Source of the DNA: an uncultured Actinomycetes bacterium
GTDB taxonomy: Bacteria > Actinomycetota > Actinomycetes > Mycobacteriales > Nakamurellaceae
NCBI GenBank assembly: GCA_937926105.1
Contig: CALANS010000210.1
Coordinates: 196,951 to 260,950, forward strand
Direction of reading: 5' to 3'
Length of the DNA: 64,000 bases
Below, one piece after another: positions 35,685 through 44,512 of the stretch. The notes beneath the pieces were generated by a model. It had not been told where the DNA came from. It ran no database searches and was given only the letters and a program-made list of their open reading frames with translations. The translations under genes were made by a program, and so were the position numbers. Numbering within the stretch: position 1 is the first letter of the stretch; every line of letters starts with the position of its first letter.

Positions 35685-36550
35685 ACGTGGCTCCCGGCGC
35701 CGGTCCAGCCCTGCCGGCGCGACACCCAGTCGGTCAGCCGTGTCATCGGGATGGTCAGCAGCACGAACAGCAGCCCGGCCACCACGTACGGGGTGTAGTT
35801 GAAGGTCTGCGAGGTCTGGATCTTGGCGTTGAGCACCGCGTCGTAGATCACGCCCAGCACCGACACCAGCCCGGTGTCCTTCTGCAGGGACACCAGGTCG
35901 TTCAGCAGCGGCGGCAGCACCCGGCGGACCGCCTGCGGCACCACCACGAACCGCATGGTCTGGCCGTGCCGCAGGCCCAGCGACCGGGCCGCCGCGCGCT
36001 GCGAGGGATGTACCGACTCGATGCCGGCGCGCAGCACTTCCGACACGTACGCCGAGTAGGTCAGCACCAGCGCAGCGCAGCCCCAGAACAATGCCGACGA
36101 CGGCAGCCAGGCGACTCGCAGGCTCGGCATGCCGAACCCGAGCATGTACAGCACCAGAATCAGCGGCAGGCCCCGAAACAGGTCAGTGAAACCGATCGCC
36201 GCGGCACGCACCGGGAAGAACACCGGGCCGCGCAGCGTGCGGGCCAGCGCGATCAGCAGCGAGAAGCACAGGATCACGACCTCGCAGACCACCATCAGCC
36301 GGACGTTGAGCCACAGCCCCGCCGCGATGTCCGGCAGCACCTGCCACCCGTAGGCGATGTCGAAGAAGCTGTCCCGGAACTGCGGCCAGCCCGGGGTGTT
36401 GACCACCACCAGCACCGCGATGCCCAGCAGCACCACGGTCGACCCGGTCGCCACCAGGACCGAGCGCCGGGTGCGGGAGCGGCGGTAGGCCAACCTCTCC
36501 AGCTGGATCGGTGACGGCGTCCACTCGTCGCCGCCGCCCGGGGCACTCAC
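35681..36550 (-). CDS. Polar amino-acid ABC importer permease (HisM/GlnP type)
   Basis: Membrane subunit of 289 residues. A basic N-terminus with an early helix (VLVATGSTVVLLGIAVLVVV) is followed by the HEQRo-type permease domain (about 90-285). This has LRGPVFFPVRAAAIGFTDLFRGLPLILVLYMLGFG and the EAA loop GIESVHPSQRAAARSLGLRHGQTMRFVVVPQAVRRVLPPLLNDLVSLQKDTGLVSVLG, textbook for this family. The start is GTG 36550, 49 bases beyond the binding-protein stop. The stop overlaps the ATPase start. Confidence 0.92.
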   Translation of the reverse strand: MSAPGGGDEWTPSPIQLERLAYRRSRTRRSVLVATGSTVVLLGIAVLVVVNTPGWPQFRDSFFDIAYGWQVLPDIAAGLWLNVRLMVVCEVVILCFSLLIALARTLRGPVFFPVRAAAIGFTDLFRGLPLILVLYMLGFGMPSLRVAWLPSSALFWGCAALVLTYSAYVSEVLRAGIESVHPSQRAAARSLGLRHGQTMRFVVVPQAVRRVLPPLLNDLVSLQKDTGLVSVLGVIYDAVLNAKIQTSQTFNYTPYVVAGLLFVLLTIPMTRLTDWVSRRQGWTGAGSHV

Positions 36551-36599
36551 GTCGGTCCGGTCACGAGTTCGGTTCCCTCGGTTCGGTCGCGCGGCCGGG

Positions 36600-37670
36600 C
36601 TACTTCAGCTCGGGCGCGCCGGCCTTTGCCAGCCAGGTGTCGGCGAGCTGGGTCAGGGTGCCGTCGGCGCGCAGCGCGTCCACCGCGTCCGACACGCACG
36701 AGGTGATGGGCGATCCCTTCTCCAGCAGCAGGCCGAACTGCTCCGGCGTCTGACCGGCGGGGTTGGGCAGCTGCCCGACCAGCACCCCGTTGTCCAGCTG
36801 TGCGGCGGACATGTAGAAGGCGGTCGGCAGGTCGGTGACGATGCCGTCGATCTGGCCGTTCTTCAGCGCCGCGACCGCGTCGATGTTCTGGTTGAACGCG
36901 GCCGGCTGCTGCGACGGCTTGATCTCATCGTCGATCACCTGCAGGCTGGTGGTGCCGATCTGGGCGCCCAACTTGGCGTCCTTCAGGTCCGCAATACTGG
37001 TGGCCTTCGCGATCTTGCTGCCCTTGACGGTGACGATGGCCTGGGCGACGTCGTAGTAACCAGAGGAGAAGTCCACCACCTTGGCGCGCTTCGCGGTGAT
37101 GGAGAACTCGTTGATGTCGAAGTCGAAGTCCTTGGGAGCGGGGGAGATCACCGAGTCGAAGGATGCGCGCACCCAGGTGACCTGGTCCTTGGTGTACCCG
37201 AGCTTCTCGGCGACCGCGTAGGCGACCGCGCCCTCGAAGCCCTTGCCGTTCTGGGGCTTGTTGTCCACGAACCACGGCTCGTACACCGGCTGGTCGGTGG
37301 CGACGGTCAACGTGCCGGCCTTCTTGGTCTGCAACTGGTCCGGGGCGCAGGTCGCCGGCAGGGCAGTTGCCGAATTAGCGGCCGAGGATGCCCCGCTTGC
37401 CGGCGCGCCGGTCGACTCGCTGGACGGCTGCGCCGACGACGGCTCGCTTGCCGACCCCGTTGCCGATGCGGCAGTGGACGGGCCGGATCCGGTCGACGAC
37501 CCGGCGACGGCCGGTGAGGACGACTGCTGCCCGACGCTCGACGTCGGTCCGGCGCCCGTTCCGGAGCCCGGCGTGCCGGCGGAGGTGCCGGATGCGCAGG
37601 CCGCCAGGGTGAGGGCCAGTGCCGCGGACGCGGCGACGACGAGGAGGTGAAGTTTGCGGCGGCGGGCCAT
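36600..37670 (-). CDS. Amino-acid ABC importer solute-binding lipoprotein
   Basis: Extracellular SBP_bac_3 receptor of 356 residues. The signal peptide MARRRKLHLL...LTLAAC gives lipidated C25. A Ser/Gly/Thr/Ala tether runs to about residue 105. The binding domain has TLTVATDQPVYEPWFVDN, GFEGAVAYAVAEKLGY, DFDINEFSITAKRAKVVDFSSGYY, KLGAQIGTTSLQVID and LKNGQIDGIVTDLPTAFY, matching glutamine/glutamate-type receptors. AGGAG lies before ATG 37670. A longer frame to 37751 has no ribosome site and would spoil the signal peptide. It is first in a three-gene operon with permease and ATPase. Confidence 0.92.
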   Translation of the reverse strand: MARRRKLHLLVVAASAALALTLAACASGTSAGTPGSGTGAGPTSSVGQQSSSPAVAGSSTGSGPSTAASATGSASEPSSAQPSSESTGAPASGASSAANSATALPATCAPDQLQTKKAGTLTVATDQPVYEPWFVDNKPQNGKGFEGAVAYAVAEKLGYTKDQVTWVRASFDSVISPAPKDFDFDINEFSITAKRAKVVDFSSGYYDVAQAIVTVKGSKIAKATSIADLKDAKLGAQIGTTSLQVIDDEIKPSQQPAAFNQNIDAVAALKNGQIDGIVTDLPTAFYMSAAQLDNGVLVGQLPNPAGQTPEQFGLLLEKGSPITSCVSDAVDALRADGTLTQLADTWLAKAGAPELK

Positions 37671-37792
37671 GGGGTTCTCCTGTGCGCGAGGCGACCACCG
37701 TCCGGGAAGGGCCGGGTGGAGGCGCCGCTTGGGTGGGTGCGTGACGATCATAATGACCGGAACACCCGACGAACTGAGGGCGGAGGCATGGC

Positions 37793-38977
37793 ATGGCCGA
37801 CGACGAGCCGGTGCCCGGCGATTCGTCGCGATGGTCCGGCCTGCGGGACGCGCTGAGCCGGATGCGGGCCGAGCGGGCCGCGCTGGAGGGCGAGCGTGGC
37901 GCCGACCCCGTCACCGCCCCGCTGCCGGTCACCTCGCCGGCCGACGCGTCCGGGCTCGATCGGGAGCGAACCTGGACGCTGGCGCCGTTCCGGACCGGCC
38001 TGCTCGGCGGGCTCGGCCTGCTGATCGCCTACGCGTTGTACCTGTCGCTGGACACCATCCGCGGCACGCTGGTCGTTATTGCCATCTCGGCGCTCATTGC
38101 CATCGGGCTCGACCCCGCAGTTTCGCTGTTGGTCCGCCGGGGGCTGAAACGGGGGGCCGCGGTCGCGATCGCCTACTGCGGGCTGCTGGCCTTCGTGTTC
38201 GGGTCCTTCTACGCGATCATCCCGCCAGTGGCCACCGAGGTCGGCGCCTTCGTCACCACGTTGCCGCAGCGACTGGAGGCGCTGCAGCACAACGCGACGA
38301 TCAAGTCGCTGGACGACAAGTTCGGCCTGATCGGCAAGCTGCAGGATGCCGTCGCCGACATGGGGCCGGGCGCCGCCACCGGAGTCTTCACCGCGGCCGG
38401 AATCGCCGTGGACCTGCTGGTGGTGCTGATCCTGACGCTGTACTTCCTGGCGGGCCTGCCCCGCATCAAGGCGGCCGCCTACCGGCTGGTGCCCGCCTCA
38501 CGGCGGCCGCGGGTCACCGACATCGGCGACAAGATCATCAAGCAGATGGGCGGATACCTGGGCGGCGCCACGCTGATCGCGTTGCAGGCGGGGCTGGTCG
38601 CAGGGGCGTTCGCCTGGATCGCCGGGCTGCCCTACCCGTGGGCGATCGCGCTGGCCGCGACGCTGCTGGACTTCGTGCCGGTGGTGGGGCCGATCATCAT
38701 CGGGGTGTCGATGGCGCTGCTGGGGTTCTCCCAGTCGCTGATCGTCGGCATCATCGCCGGCGCCTTCTACGTGTGCCAGCACCTGTTCGAGGCGTACTGG
38801 CTCTACCCGCGGGTGATGCGTCGCACCGTGCACATCTCCTCGGCCGCCGTGATCGTGGCGATCCTGATCGGGGCGGCGCTGCTGGGCGTGACGGGTGCGA
38901 TCCTGGCGGTGCCGGTAGCCGCGGCGGTGCAGCTGATCGTGCGCGAGGTGGTGCTGCCGCGACAGGAGCGATCCTGA
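37793..38977 (+). CDS. AI-2E family membrane protein (PerM/YdiK-like)
   Basis: Polytopic membrane protein of the AI-2E family, 394 residues; members are named for AI-2 export, but proven roles vary (sodium/proton antiport, peptide-related transport). A hydrophilic N-terminus of about 60 residues is followed by a helix pair, the family region LDPAVSLLVRRGLKRGAAVAIAYCG, a long amphipathic segment and the C-terminal helices. These carry GGYLGGATLIALQAGLVAGAFAWIAGLPYPWAIALAATLLDFVPVVGPIIIG and the TVHISSAAVIVAILIGAALLGVTGAILAVPVAA block. GGCGGAGG precedes ATG 37793. Confidence 0.88.
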   Translation: MADDEPVPGDSSRWSGLRDALSRMRAERAALEGERGADPVTAPLPVTSPADASGLDRERTWTLAPFRTGLLGGLGLLIAYALYLSLDTIRGTLVVIAISALIAIGLDPAVSLLVRRGLKRGAAVAIAYCGLLAFVFGSFYAIIPPVATEVGAFVTTLPQRLEALQHNATIKSLDDKFGLIGKLQDAVADMGPGAATGVFTAAGIAVDLLVVLILTLYFLAGLPRIKAAAYRLVPASRRPRVTDIGDKIIKQMGGYLGGATLIALQAGLVAGAFAWIAGLPYPWAIALAATLLDFVPVVGPIIIGVSMALLGFSQSLIVGIIAGAFYVCQHLFEAYWLYPRVMRRTVHISSAAVIVAILIGAALLGVTGAILAVPVAAAVQLIVREVVLPRQERS

Positions 38978-39008
38978 TCGCGGGCGGTGACGTGAGTCCC
39001 GCCGGCGC

Positions 39009-39581
39009 TCACTCGTGGGGGGACGCCGGCCGGCGCAGCGCCAGGACGATCGCGACGACCACCAACACCGCGGCGACGCCGATGCCGATCCACAGCCAGG
39101 CGCTCAGCCCGCCGGACGAGGGGTGAGCGGAGGCGTCGTCACCGCCCGTCGGGGCGGAACCGCTGGGCGGCGTTCCGGTGGCGGAACCGGCCGCCGCCTG
39201 GGTGAGCGTGAAGGTGATCTGGCCCGTCACCGGATGGCCATCGGCGGACACGATCCGGTAGGCGGCCCGGTACTGTCCCGCCGGCCCGGCCAGCATCCGG
39301 GCGGAGATCACCGACCCCGACACGGTGGGCGCCCCGGCCGCGAAGCCGTTCCCGTTCGGGCCGATGATCGCCAGCACCGGATCGAAGTTCTCGATCGGCT
39401 GGTCGAAGGTGAAGGACACCGTTGCGGGCGCGGCGTTCAGCGTGGCGCCGTCGGCCGGATCGGAGGAGATCAGCACGTTGTGCGCGGCCGCCGGGCCGGC
39501 GGTGGCGAGCAGGGCAAGGGTGACGGCGCCCAGCAGGGCCAGCACCCGAGCCGGCCAGCGCACTCGGGGTGTGTGCGTCAT
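39009..39581 (-). CDS. CopC-domain copper-binding protein
   Basis: Secreted, membrane-tethered CopC-like protein of 190 residues. The signal peptide ends in AAA before HNVLISSDPADGATL, leaving an N-terminal His, the copper ligand of CopC. The beta-sandwich (about 34-125) has FDQPIENFD and RIVSADGHPVTGQITFTL (second conserved His). A linker and one C-terminal membrane helix (WLWIGIGVAAVLVVVAIVLAL) follow. It overlaps the stop of the YcnI-like gene by four bases (ATGA), so both form a copper-handling operon as in YcnI-YcnJ-type clusters. Confidence 0.9.
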   Translation of the reverse strand: MTHTPRVRWPARVLALLGAVTLALLATAGPAAAHNVLISSDPADGATLNAAPATVSFTFDQPIENFDPVLAIIGPNGNGFAAGAPTVSGSVISARMLAGPAGQYRAAYRIVSADGHPVTGQITFTLTQAAAGSATGTPPSGSAPTGGDDASAHPSSGGLSAWLWIGIGVAAVLVVVAIVLALRRPASPHE

Positions 39582-40342
39582 GACGGCCTGCCGGATCTCG
39601 GGGGACGGCGCAACCCGAAGGTGGCCACCACCAGGGCCAGGGCGGCGAGCACCAGGGCAATCACGGCCAGGACGCGGGCGGTGCCGTCCGAGGCGCCGAC
39701 CGTCGCTGCTGGCTGGGAGGCGTCGCTGATGCCGGTGACCGTCGGGCCGGTGGTGGCCGCTGTGGGCCCGCTGGCCGGCGTGATGGTCAACAGCGGCGCG
39801 GGGTGCTGGGGCTCGTCACCGCCGGCCGTCTGCGACTCGTCCCACCGCACGACCGTTCCGTCGCTGTAGGTCTGGTCCGCCGGGAACTCCATCGAGGCGA
39901 CGTCCGGGACCGGCCCGACCGAGAGGGGGAACTCCATGAATTCCCCTGGCTTGATGCCGATGCCGTCGTCGGCGGTCCAGGTGATCGACGTCACCGCCTC
40001 GTCGAGGGTGAATCTGCCTTCGGAGACCGGCGGATTCAGCGGTGTCTTGGTGACCTTCGCCGTCCAGCCCGGGAGCTGCATCACCGAGACGCTGGGGAAC
40101 GGGTGGTCCTTCGGCATGCTCACCTGCACCGACACGGTGCTGGCGGTGTCGGACTCGGTGGGTACCCGGAAGGTCAGCTTGGCGTACGAGCCGGCGGTGA
40201 CGGAGTCCGGGTTGACGGTGACGTGTGCCCAGGCCACACCCGCACCGCCGACCAGCAGCAGTGCGGTGGCAAGGATGAGGGTCGCGAGGCGGCGCAAGCG
40301 CGACATCGGGTGTGTGCGCGCATGCGCCCGAGGGGTGAGCAT
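39578..40342 (-). CDS. YcnI/DUF1775 copper-binding membrane-anchored protein
   Basis: Extracytoplasmic DUF1775 protein of 254 residues, linked in other bacteria to copper metallochaperone activity. The signal peptide ends in AWA, leaving mature HVTVNPDSV with an N-terminal His that can ligate Cu(II). Family blocks are AKLTFRVPTESDTASTVSVQVSMP, PGWTAKV, ITWTADDGIGIKPGEFMEFPLSVGPVP and TYSDGTVVRWDE (conserved Trp). A Thr/Ala-rich stalk leads to a C-terminal helix and a basic tail. ATG 40342 has TAGGG upstream. An internal ATG 40306 would still keep the signal peptide. Confidence 0.88.
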   Translation of the reverse strand: MLTPRAHARTHPMSRLRRLATLILATALLLVGGAGVAWAHVTVNPDSVTAGSYAKLTFRVPTESDTASTVSVQVSMPKDHPFPSVSVMQLPGWTAKVTKTPLNPPVSEGRFTLDEAVTSITWTADDGIGIKPGEFMEFPLSVGPVPDVASMEFPADQTYSDGTVVRWDESQTAGGDEPQHPAPLLTITPASGPTAATTGPTVTGISDASQPAATVGASDGTARVLAVIALVLAALALVVATFGLRRPPRSGRPS

Positions 40343-40473
40343 GGCTCGACCCTAGCTGTGATGTCCGGGGACGCTGAGCGGCGATCGGGCAGGCGAGCGT
40401 GCCCCCGCGGGGTCACCGGGCCGGTGAACCCCGCGCGTGACCACGCCCCGTGTCGTGCGCGCGCAGACCCGCC

Positions 40474-41208
40474 TCAGACGGCCGAGGTCCCCACCAGGTG
40501 CGTCATCAGGTCGGCGCTGATCTGGTCCAGCTCCCGGTTGACGGACCGCAGCACCCGCCTGCGCCGTGGTCGCGGCATCGACCCGGACGCCTGCACCGCC
40601 GCGGTCAGATCGGTCAGGCGCTGCTGGGAGACTTCGGCGAACCGGGTCACCTGCAGCTCGTTGCCCTTGCGCGACGCCAGATCCTGCACCGACCGAACCA
40701 GGCCGCTGATCCGGGCGCCGGTGCTGCCGGTCGGTCCGCGGAATTGGGCGACCTCTTCTGCGGTGACGCCCAGCCGGTGGGCGCGCCGCTGGTCCAGGAA
40801 GCCCCGGGCGCTCACGGCCGCCTTGATCGCATACGGCGCGAGCGCGGGAGCCAGTACCTTGCCCACCGACAGTGCCCGCTTGGCGGTCTTGGGGTCGGTG
40901 AGCCGATCCACCAGCCGGGCCGGACGGGTCGCGGCCTTGGCGGCCTCCGCGGTGGCCGCCTTGGCCGCAGCCTCGGAGGCCTTCGTCCCGGCCTTGGCCG
41001 CTTTCGCGTCGGCCTTGGCCTCGGCGCGCCGCAGCTTGCTCGCCGACTTGGCGGTCTTGTGGTCTAGCGCCACGGCTCGCCGCTCGGCCCTCGCGTGTGC
41101 CTTCGCCGCCTTGTCGGCGGCCTTCCCGGTGGCGGTTGCCGCGGGGCCGTTCGTGAGCGTGGCGGCGGCCGCGTCGGCGGCTCCGTCCTGCGGGCTGTGG
41201 TCGTCCAT
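40474..41208 (-). CDS. DUF6474-like conserved actinobacterial protein
   Basis: Protein of 244 residues without known function. The first 100 residues are a highly charged Ala/Lys/Glu-rich helix, probably coiled coil (KAADKAAKAHARAERRAVALDHKTAK and similar). A small globular part follows with ALAPYAIKAAVSARGFLDQRRAHRLGV, FRGPTGSTGARISGL and a C-terminal helical region (RSVNRELDQISADLMTHL). No signal peptide or clear membrane helix. AGGAGGG precedes ATG 41208. A longer frame to 42237 overlaps the divergent nuclease gene and is rejected. The DUF6474 name rests on pattern memory. Confidence 0.75.
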   Translation of the reverse strand: MDDHSPQDGAADAAAATLTNGPAATATGKAADKAAKAHARAERRAVALDHKTAKSASKLRRAEAKADAKAAKAGTKASEAAAKAATAEAAKAATRPARLVDRLTDPKTAKRALSVGKVLAPALAPYAIKAAVSARGFLDQRRAHRLGVTAEEVAQFRGPTGSTGARISGLVRSVQDLASRKGNELQVTRFAEVSQQRLTDLTAAVQASGSMPRPRRRRVLRSVNRELDQISADLMTHLVGTSAV

Positions 41209-41358
41209 CGGCTGTCTGTCCCTCCTGGCCACCGGCAGGTGCCGGCACCGGTGTGCGCCCCCTGAGCCTAAGGCGGGCTCCCGGCCGACGCAGCCACCCG
41301 GTCCGCTCGAACGCCCCGGCGCACCGGGCCCGTCCGATCCCGGTCCTAGTCTGGTTCG

Positions 41359-43107
41359 GTGATCGAGCACCGTGAGCGAGTCCCCGATCCAGGCGAGGTG
41401 CTGCGGCTGGGCGCGGCCGACGCGGGGCGCTGCCGACGCCGCATCCACCTGGAGCACGACCCGGCGGCCGACCGTTCGCTCCGCCGACCCCCCGAACCGG
41501 GCCTGCAGCTCCGGCTGGCCGACCTGGCGGCACATCGGGAAGTGGTGCACGACAGGCTGGCCTCGACCATCGAGCTGGTCGAGGACTGGGATCCGGCCGG
41601 TGCCGACCGCCCGGCCGCCGTGTGGGCGCCGCGCCTGGCGTCGGCGACCCGGATCGCCACCCCCGACCTGCTGCTGCGCGCCCCCGACGGCGGCTATCTG
41701 CCCGTGCTGGTGCGCGGGCATCGCACGCTGGACCCGGGGACCGGGGCACCGTGCTCGGACCTCGACCTGGCCCTGCCCGGCCTGTTGGCGCCGGTGCCGT
41801 CCGCGGCCCGCAAGGCGCGTTCGCACCACGCCGACGCGCTCGCCCTGGCCCACGTATACCGGACCCTGGGCGAACTCGGCCTGGCCTCCGGCGACGCGCG
41901 CGGCGGCATCATCGGCAAGGGCGGCCCCGCTGCCGACGCCGACTGGGACGACGGGGCGCTCATCCTCTGGCATCGGCTGGGCCCCGGCGGCGCCGTCACC
42001 GGCGAAAATGCCACCACCGACCAGCCCGCGACCCCGGCGCTGGCCGAGTACGACGCCCGATTTGCCGACCGGCTCGCCGTCGCCCGTGCCGCCGCGACCG
42101 GGCAGCCGGCCCTGGCCCAGCCGTCCCGGGTCGCCGAGTGCCGGCGCTGCCCCTGGTGGCCGGTATGCGAGCCGGAACTGCAGGCCTCGCGGGACGTGTC
42201 GTTGCTGGTCGCGGGTTCGGACGTGGATGTGCTGCACGACGCGGGCGTCGTCACCTACGACGATCTGGCCGCGCTGGATCCGCGGATCGCCGCCGCGCTG
42301 CCGCTGACCGGGATCCCGGCGGCCGATGCCCGGGCCCGAGCACTGGCGCTGATCGCCGGGGCACCCCTGGTGCGGCGCACCGCGCGGGTGGACCCGCGTC
42401 GTGCCGATGTCGAGCTCGACGTGGACATGGAGTCCTACCTGGACGACGGGGCCTACCTGTGGGGGACCTACCTGACCACCGCCGGGGACACCGCGCCACC
42501 GCCCGGATTCGCGCCGGGCTACCGGCCGTTCGTCACCTGGCTACCGCTGAATTCGCCCACCGCAGCGGAGAACTTCGTCGCCTTTTGGCGGTACCTGACG
42601 CAGCTGCGACAGGCATGCTCCGCCGCGGGCCGCACGTTCGCCGCGTACTGCTACTCCCGCAAGGCCGAGGAGCGCTGGCTGTACGGCACGCCGCAGCGGT
42701 TCCCGCACGTCGCGGGCATGCCGACCCGGTCCGAGGTCGACCGGTTCTGCTCCTCCGGCCAGTGGGTCGACCTGTACGCGGAGATCAAGCGCTGCTTCGT
42801 GGTGCCGGGGTCACTGCGGCTGAAGAAGGTCGCCGAGGTGGCCGGCTTCGGCTGGCGGGATCCGGAGCCGAGCGGGGAGAACTCGATGGCGTGGTATCGC
42901 ATCGCCACGAGCGGCGACGGGTCTGACGCACGGGCACACCGATCGCGCATCCTGCGGTACAACGAGGACGATGTGCGGGCCACCCTGGCGCTGCGCCACT
43001 GGATGACCGATCGCTCGCACGAGATGCCCACGGTGGCGGACCTGGACACCTACCGCGGAGGCATGCGCAGCGCGCCGTCGAACCGGATGACCTCCCCGTT
43101 GAGGTAG
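41359..43107 (+). CDS. TM0106-family RecB-like nuclease
   Basis: Protein of 582 residues matching the TM0106 family: an N-terminal RecB/PD-(D/E)XK-like half, then a C-terminal ribonuclease-H-like (YprB/DEDD) half. The N-half has RIATPDLLLR (Asp) and CRRCPWWPVCEPEL, a cysteine group expected to hold an iron-sulfur cluster with upstream CRRRIHLE. The C-half starts at VELDVDMESYLDDGAYLWGTYL and ends with RSRILRYNEDDVRATLALRHWM (NEDD motif). Cellular role is unproven, probably nucleic-acid processing. The last 58 bases overlap the convergent SDR gene. Confidence 0.85.
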   Translation: MIEHRERVPDPGEVLRLGAADAGRCRRRIHLEHDPAADRSLRRPPEPGLQLRLADLAAHREVVHDRLASTIELVEDWDPAGADRPAAVWAPRLASATRIATPDLLLRAPDGGYLPVLVRGHRTLDPGTGAPCSDLDLALPGLLAPVPSAARKARSHHADALALAHVYRTLGELGLASGDARGGIIGKGGPAADADWDDGALILWHRLGPGGAVTGENATTDQPATPALAEYDARFADRLAVARAAATGQPALAQPSRVAECRRCPWWPVCEPELQASRDVSLLVAGSDVDVLHDAGVVTYDDLAALDPRIAAALPLTGIPAADARARALALIAGAPLVRRTARVDPRRADVELDVDMESYLDDGAYLWGTYLTTAGDTAPPPGFAPGYRPFVTWLPLNSPTAAENFVAFWRYLTQLRQACSAAGRTFAAYCYSRKAEERWLYGTPQRFPHVAGMPTRSEVDRFCSSGQWVDLYAEIKRCFVVPGSLRLKKVAEVAGFGWRDPEPSGENSMAWYRIATSGDGSDARAHRSRILRYNEDDVRATLALRHWMTDRSHEMPTVADLDTYRGGMRSAPSNRMTSPLR

Positions 43108-43823
43108 TCCTGGGCAGCCAGCGACAGGACCAGGTCCGCGTACTCGTCGGGCCGCCCGAACCTGGCCGGGAATGGCACCGTCGCCTCCAGCCCGAGCCGG
43201 AATTCCTCGGTGATCGACGCCATCATCGGGGTGTCCATGATGCCCGGCGCGATCGCCATCACCCGGATGCCGTGCTGGGCCAGGTCCCGTGCCGCGGGCA
43301 GCGTCATCGCCGCGATCCCACCCTTGGACGCCGCGTAGGCGATCTGCCCGACCTGCCCGTCGAACGCCGCGACGGAGGCGGTGTTCACGATCAGCCCGCG
43401 CTGCCCGGCCCCGGCGTCGTCCGCGACCGGCTCGGTGGCCGCCATCGCCTCCGCCGCCAGCCGCAGCACGTTGAAGGTGCCGACCAGGTTGATGCCCACC
43501 ACAGTCCGAAACAGGTCCAGGTCGTGCACCCCCTTGCGCCCCAGGATCCGGGAGGCCCAGGCGACACCGGCGCAGTTCACGGCGATCCGCAGTGGCGCAC
43601 CGGTTCCCGCCGCGGTCGTCACCGCGGCGGCGACGTCCTGGGGGCTGGTCACGTCTCCGTCCACCCGGGTGATGCCGCTCGGCACGACGGCTGCCCGCTC
43701 CCATCCGGCCGCCAGGTCGAGGCCCACCACGGCCACGCCGGCGCCGGCCAGCGCGGCGGCGGTGGCGGCGCCCAGCCCGGAGGCAGCGCCGGTGACGATG
43801 GCCGAAGTTCCGCGCAGCTGCAT
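43050..43823 (-). CDS. SDR dehydrogenase, 3-hydroxyacyl-CoA dehydrogenase (HSD10)-like
   Basis: Short-chain dehydrogenase of 257 residues, closest in pattern to type-2 3-hydroxyacyl-CoA / 2-methyl-3-hydroxybutyryl-CoA dehydrogenases. Cofactor motif TGAASGLGAATAAAL, NAD-favouring GLDLAAG, NCAG, a typical long segment after FNVLRLAAEAMA, catalytic Ser in VNTASVAAFDGQVGQ and YAASK. It ends LNGEVIRFDGALRMPPR, the HSD10-type C-terminus. ATG 43823 follows GAGGG. The 3' end overlaps the convergent nuclease gene by 58 bases. No other beta-oxidation genes are adjacent. Confidence 0.88.
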   Translation of the reverse strand: MQLRGTSAIVTGAASGLGAATAAALAGAGVAVVGLDLAAGWERAAVVPSGITRVDGDVTSPQDVAAAVTTAAGTGAPLRIAVNCAGVAWASRILGRKGVHDLDLFRTVVGINLVGTFNVLRLAAEAMAATEPVADDAGAGQRGLIVNTASVAAFDGQVGQIAYAASKGGIAAMTLPAARDLAQHGIRVMAIAPGIMDTPMMASITEEFRLGLEATVPFPARFGRPDEYADLVLSLAAQDYLNGEVIRFDGALRMPPR

Positions 43824-43983
43824 GGTGTGCCCTCTCGGTGAATCTCGGTGAATCAGTGCCCGTCGGTGACGAGCGCAGGCTACCCGGATCGATGAACGCG
43901 GGGCGGCCGTGGATCGTTGGTGGGGTGACGGGCCGGTCGTGAACCGGTCCTGTCTGCCAACCGCCGACGGAGGGAACCTCGCC

Positions 43984-44475
43984 ATGCTCGACGCCGTACC
44001 CGACCTGGCGCCCGATGCGCCCGCGACGATGACCCGGCGGGTCGCCATGGCCGGGGGCCTGGTCGCGATGGCCGGGGTCGCGGCCGCCTGTGCCGTGGGC
44101 GGCTCCGATCCCATTGCCACGCCCGGCGGCGCGGGTGGCTCGGGCACGCGCGGCCCGGACGGGTCGGGCGCGGCCACCGGGTCGTCGGGCGGACTGGTGG
44201 CGCTGGCCGACGTGCCGGTGGGCGGCGCGGTGGCCGTGACGATCGAGGGTGCCCCGGCCGTGGTGGCCCGGCCGGACGATCAGACGGTGACGGCGTTCTC
44301 GGCGCGCTGCACCCATATGGGCTGCACCGTCCTGGTGGCCGGGGCCACGCTGCAGTGCCCCTGCCACGGCTCGCAGTACGACGCGCTGACCGGCGCGGTG
44401 CTGCGCGGCCCGGCGACCGAGGATCTACCGGCGATCGAGGTGCATCTGGACGGCGCCGACGTCGTCGCCGGCTGA
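43984..44475 (+). CDS. Secreted Rieske [2Fe-2S] lipoprotein with twin-arginine signal
   Basis: Small Rieske protein of 163 residues, exported folded. The signal has a twin-arginine start (MTRRVAMAGG) and a lipobox-like AAAC at residue 36, then a Gly/Ser-rich tether. The Rieske fold (about 75-163) has cluster ligands C110-T-H112 and C126-P-C-H129. C115 and C128 form the disulfide typical of high-potential Rieske centres. GGAGGG precedes ATG 43984. No cytochrome b partner is nearby, so it is one of the stand-alone actinobacterial Rieske proteins, an electron carrier with unknown partner. Confidence 0.88.
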   Translation: MLDAVPDLAPDAPATMTRRVAMAGGLVAMAGVAAACAVGGSDPIATPGGAGGSGTRGPDGSGAATGSSGGLVALADVPVGGAVAVTIEGAPAVVARPDDQTVTAFSARCTHMGCTVLVAGATLQCPCHGSQYDALTGAVLRGPATEDLPAIEVHLDGADVVAG

Positions 44476-44512
44476 GCCATCAGGGCTCGATCAGGGCCCG
44501 GTAGGCGCCCAA

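Noticed and set aside
41209..42237. N-terminal extension of the DUF6474-like ORF
   Set aside because: The extension is antisense to the RecB-like nuclease; AGGAGGG before ATG 41208 marks the real start.
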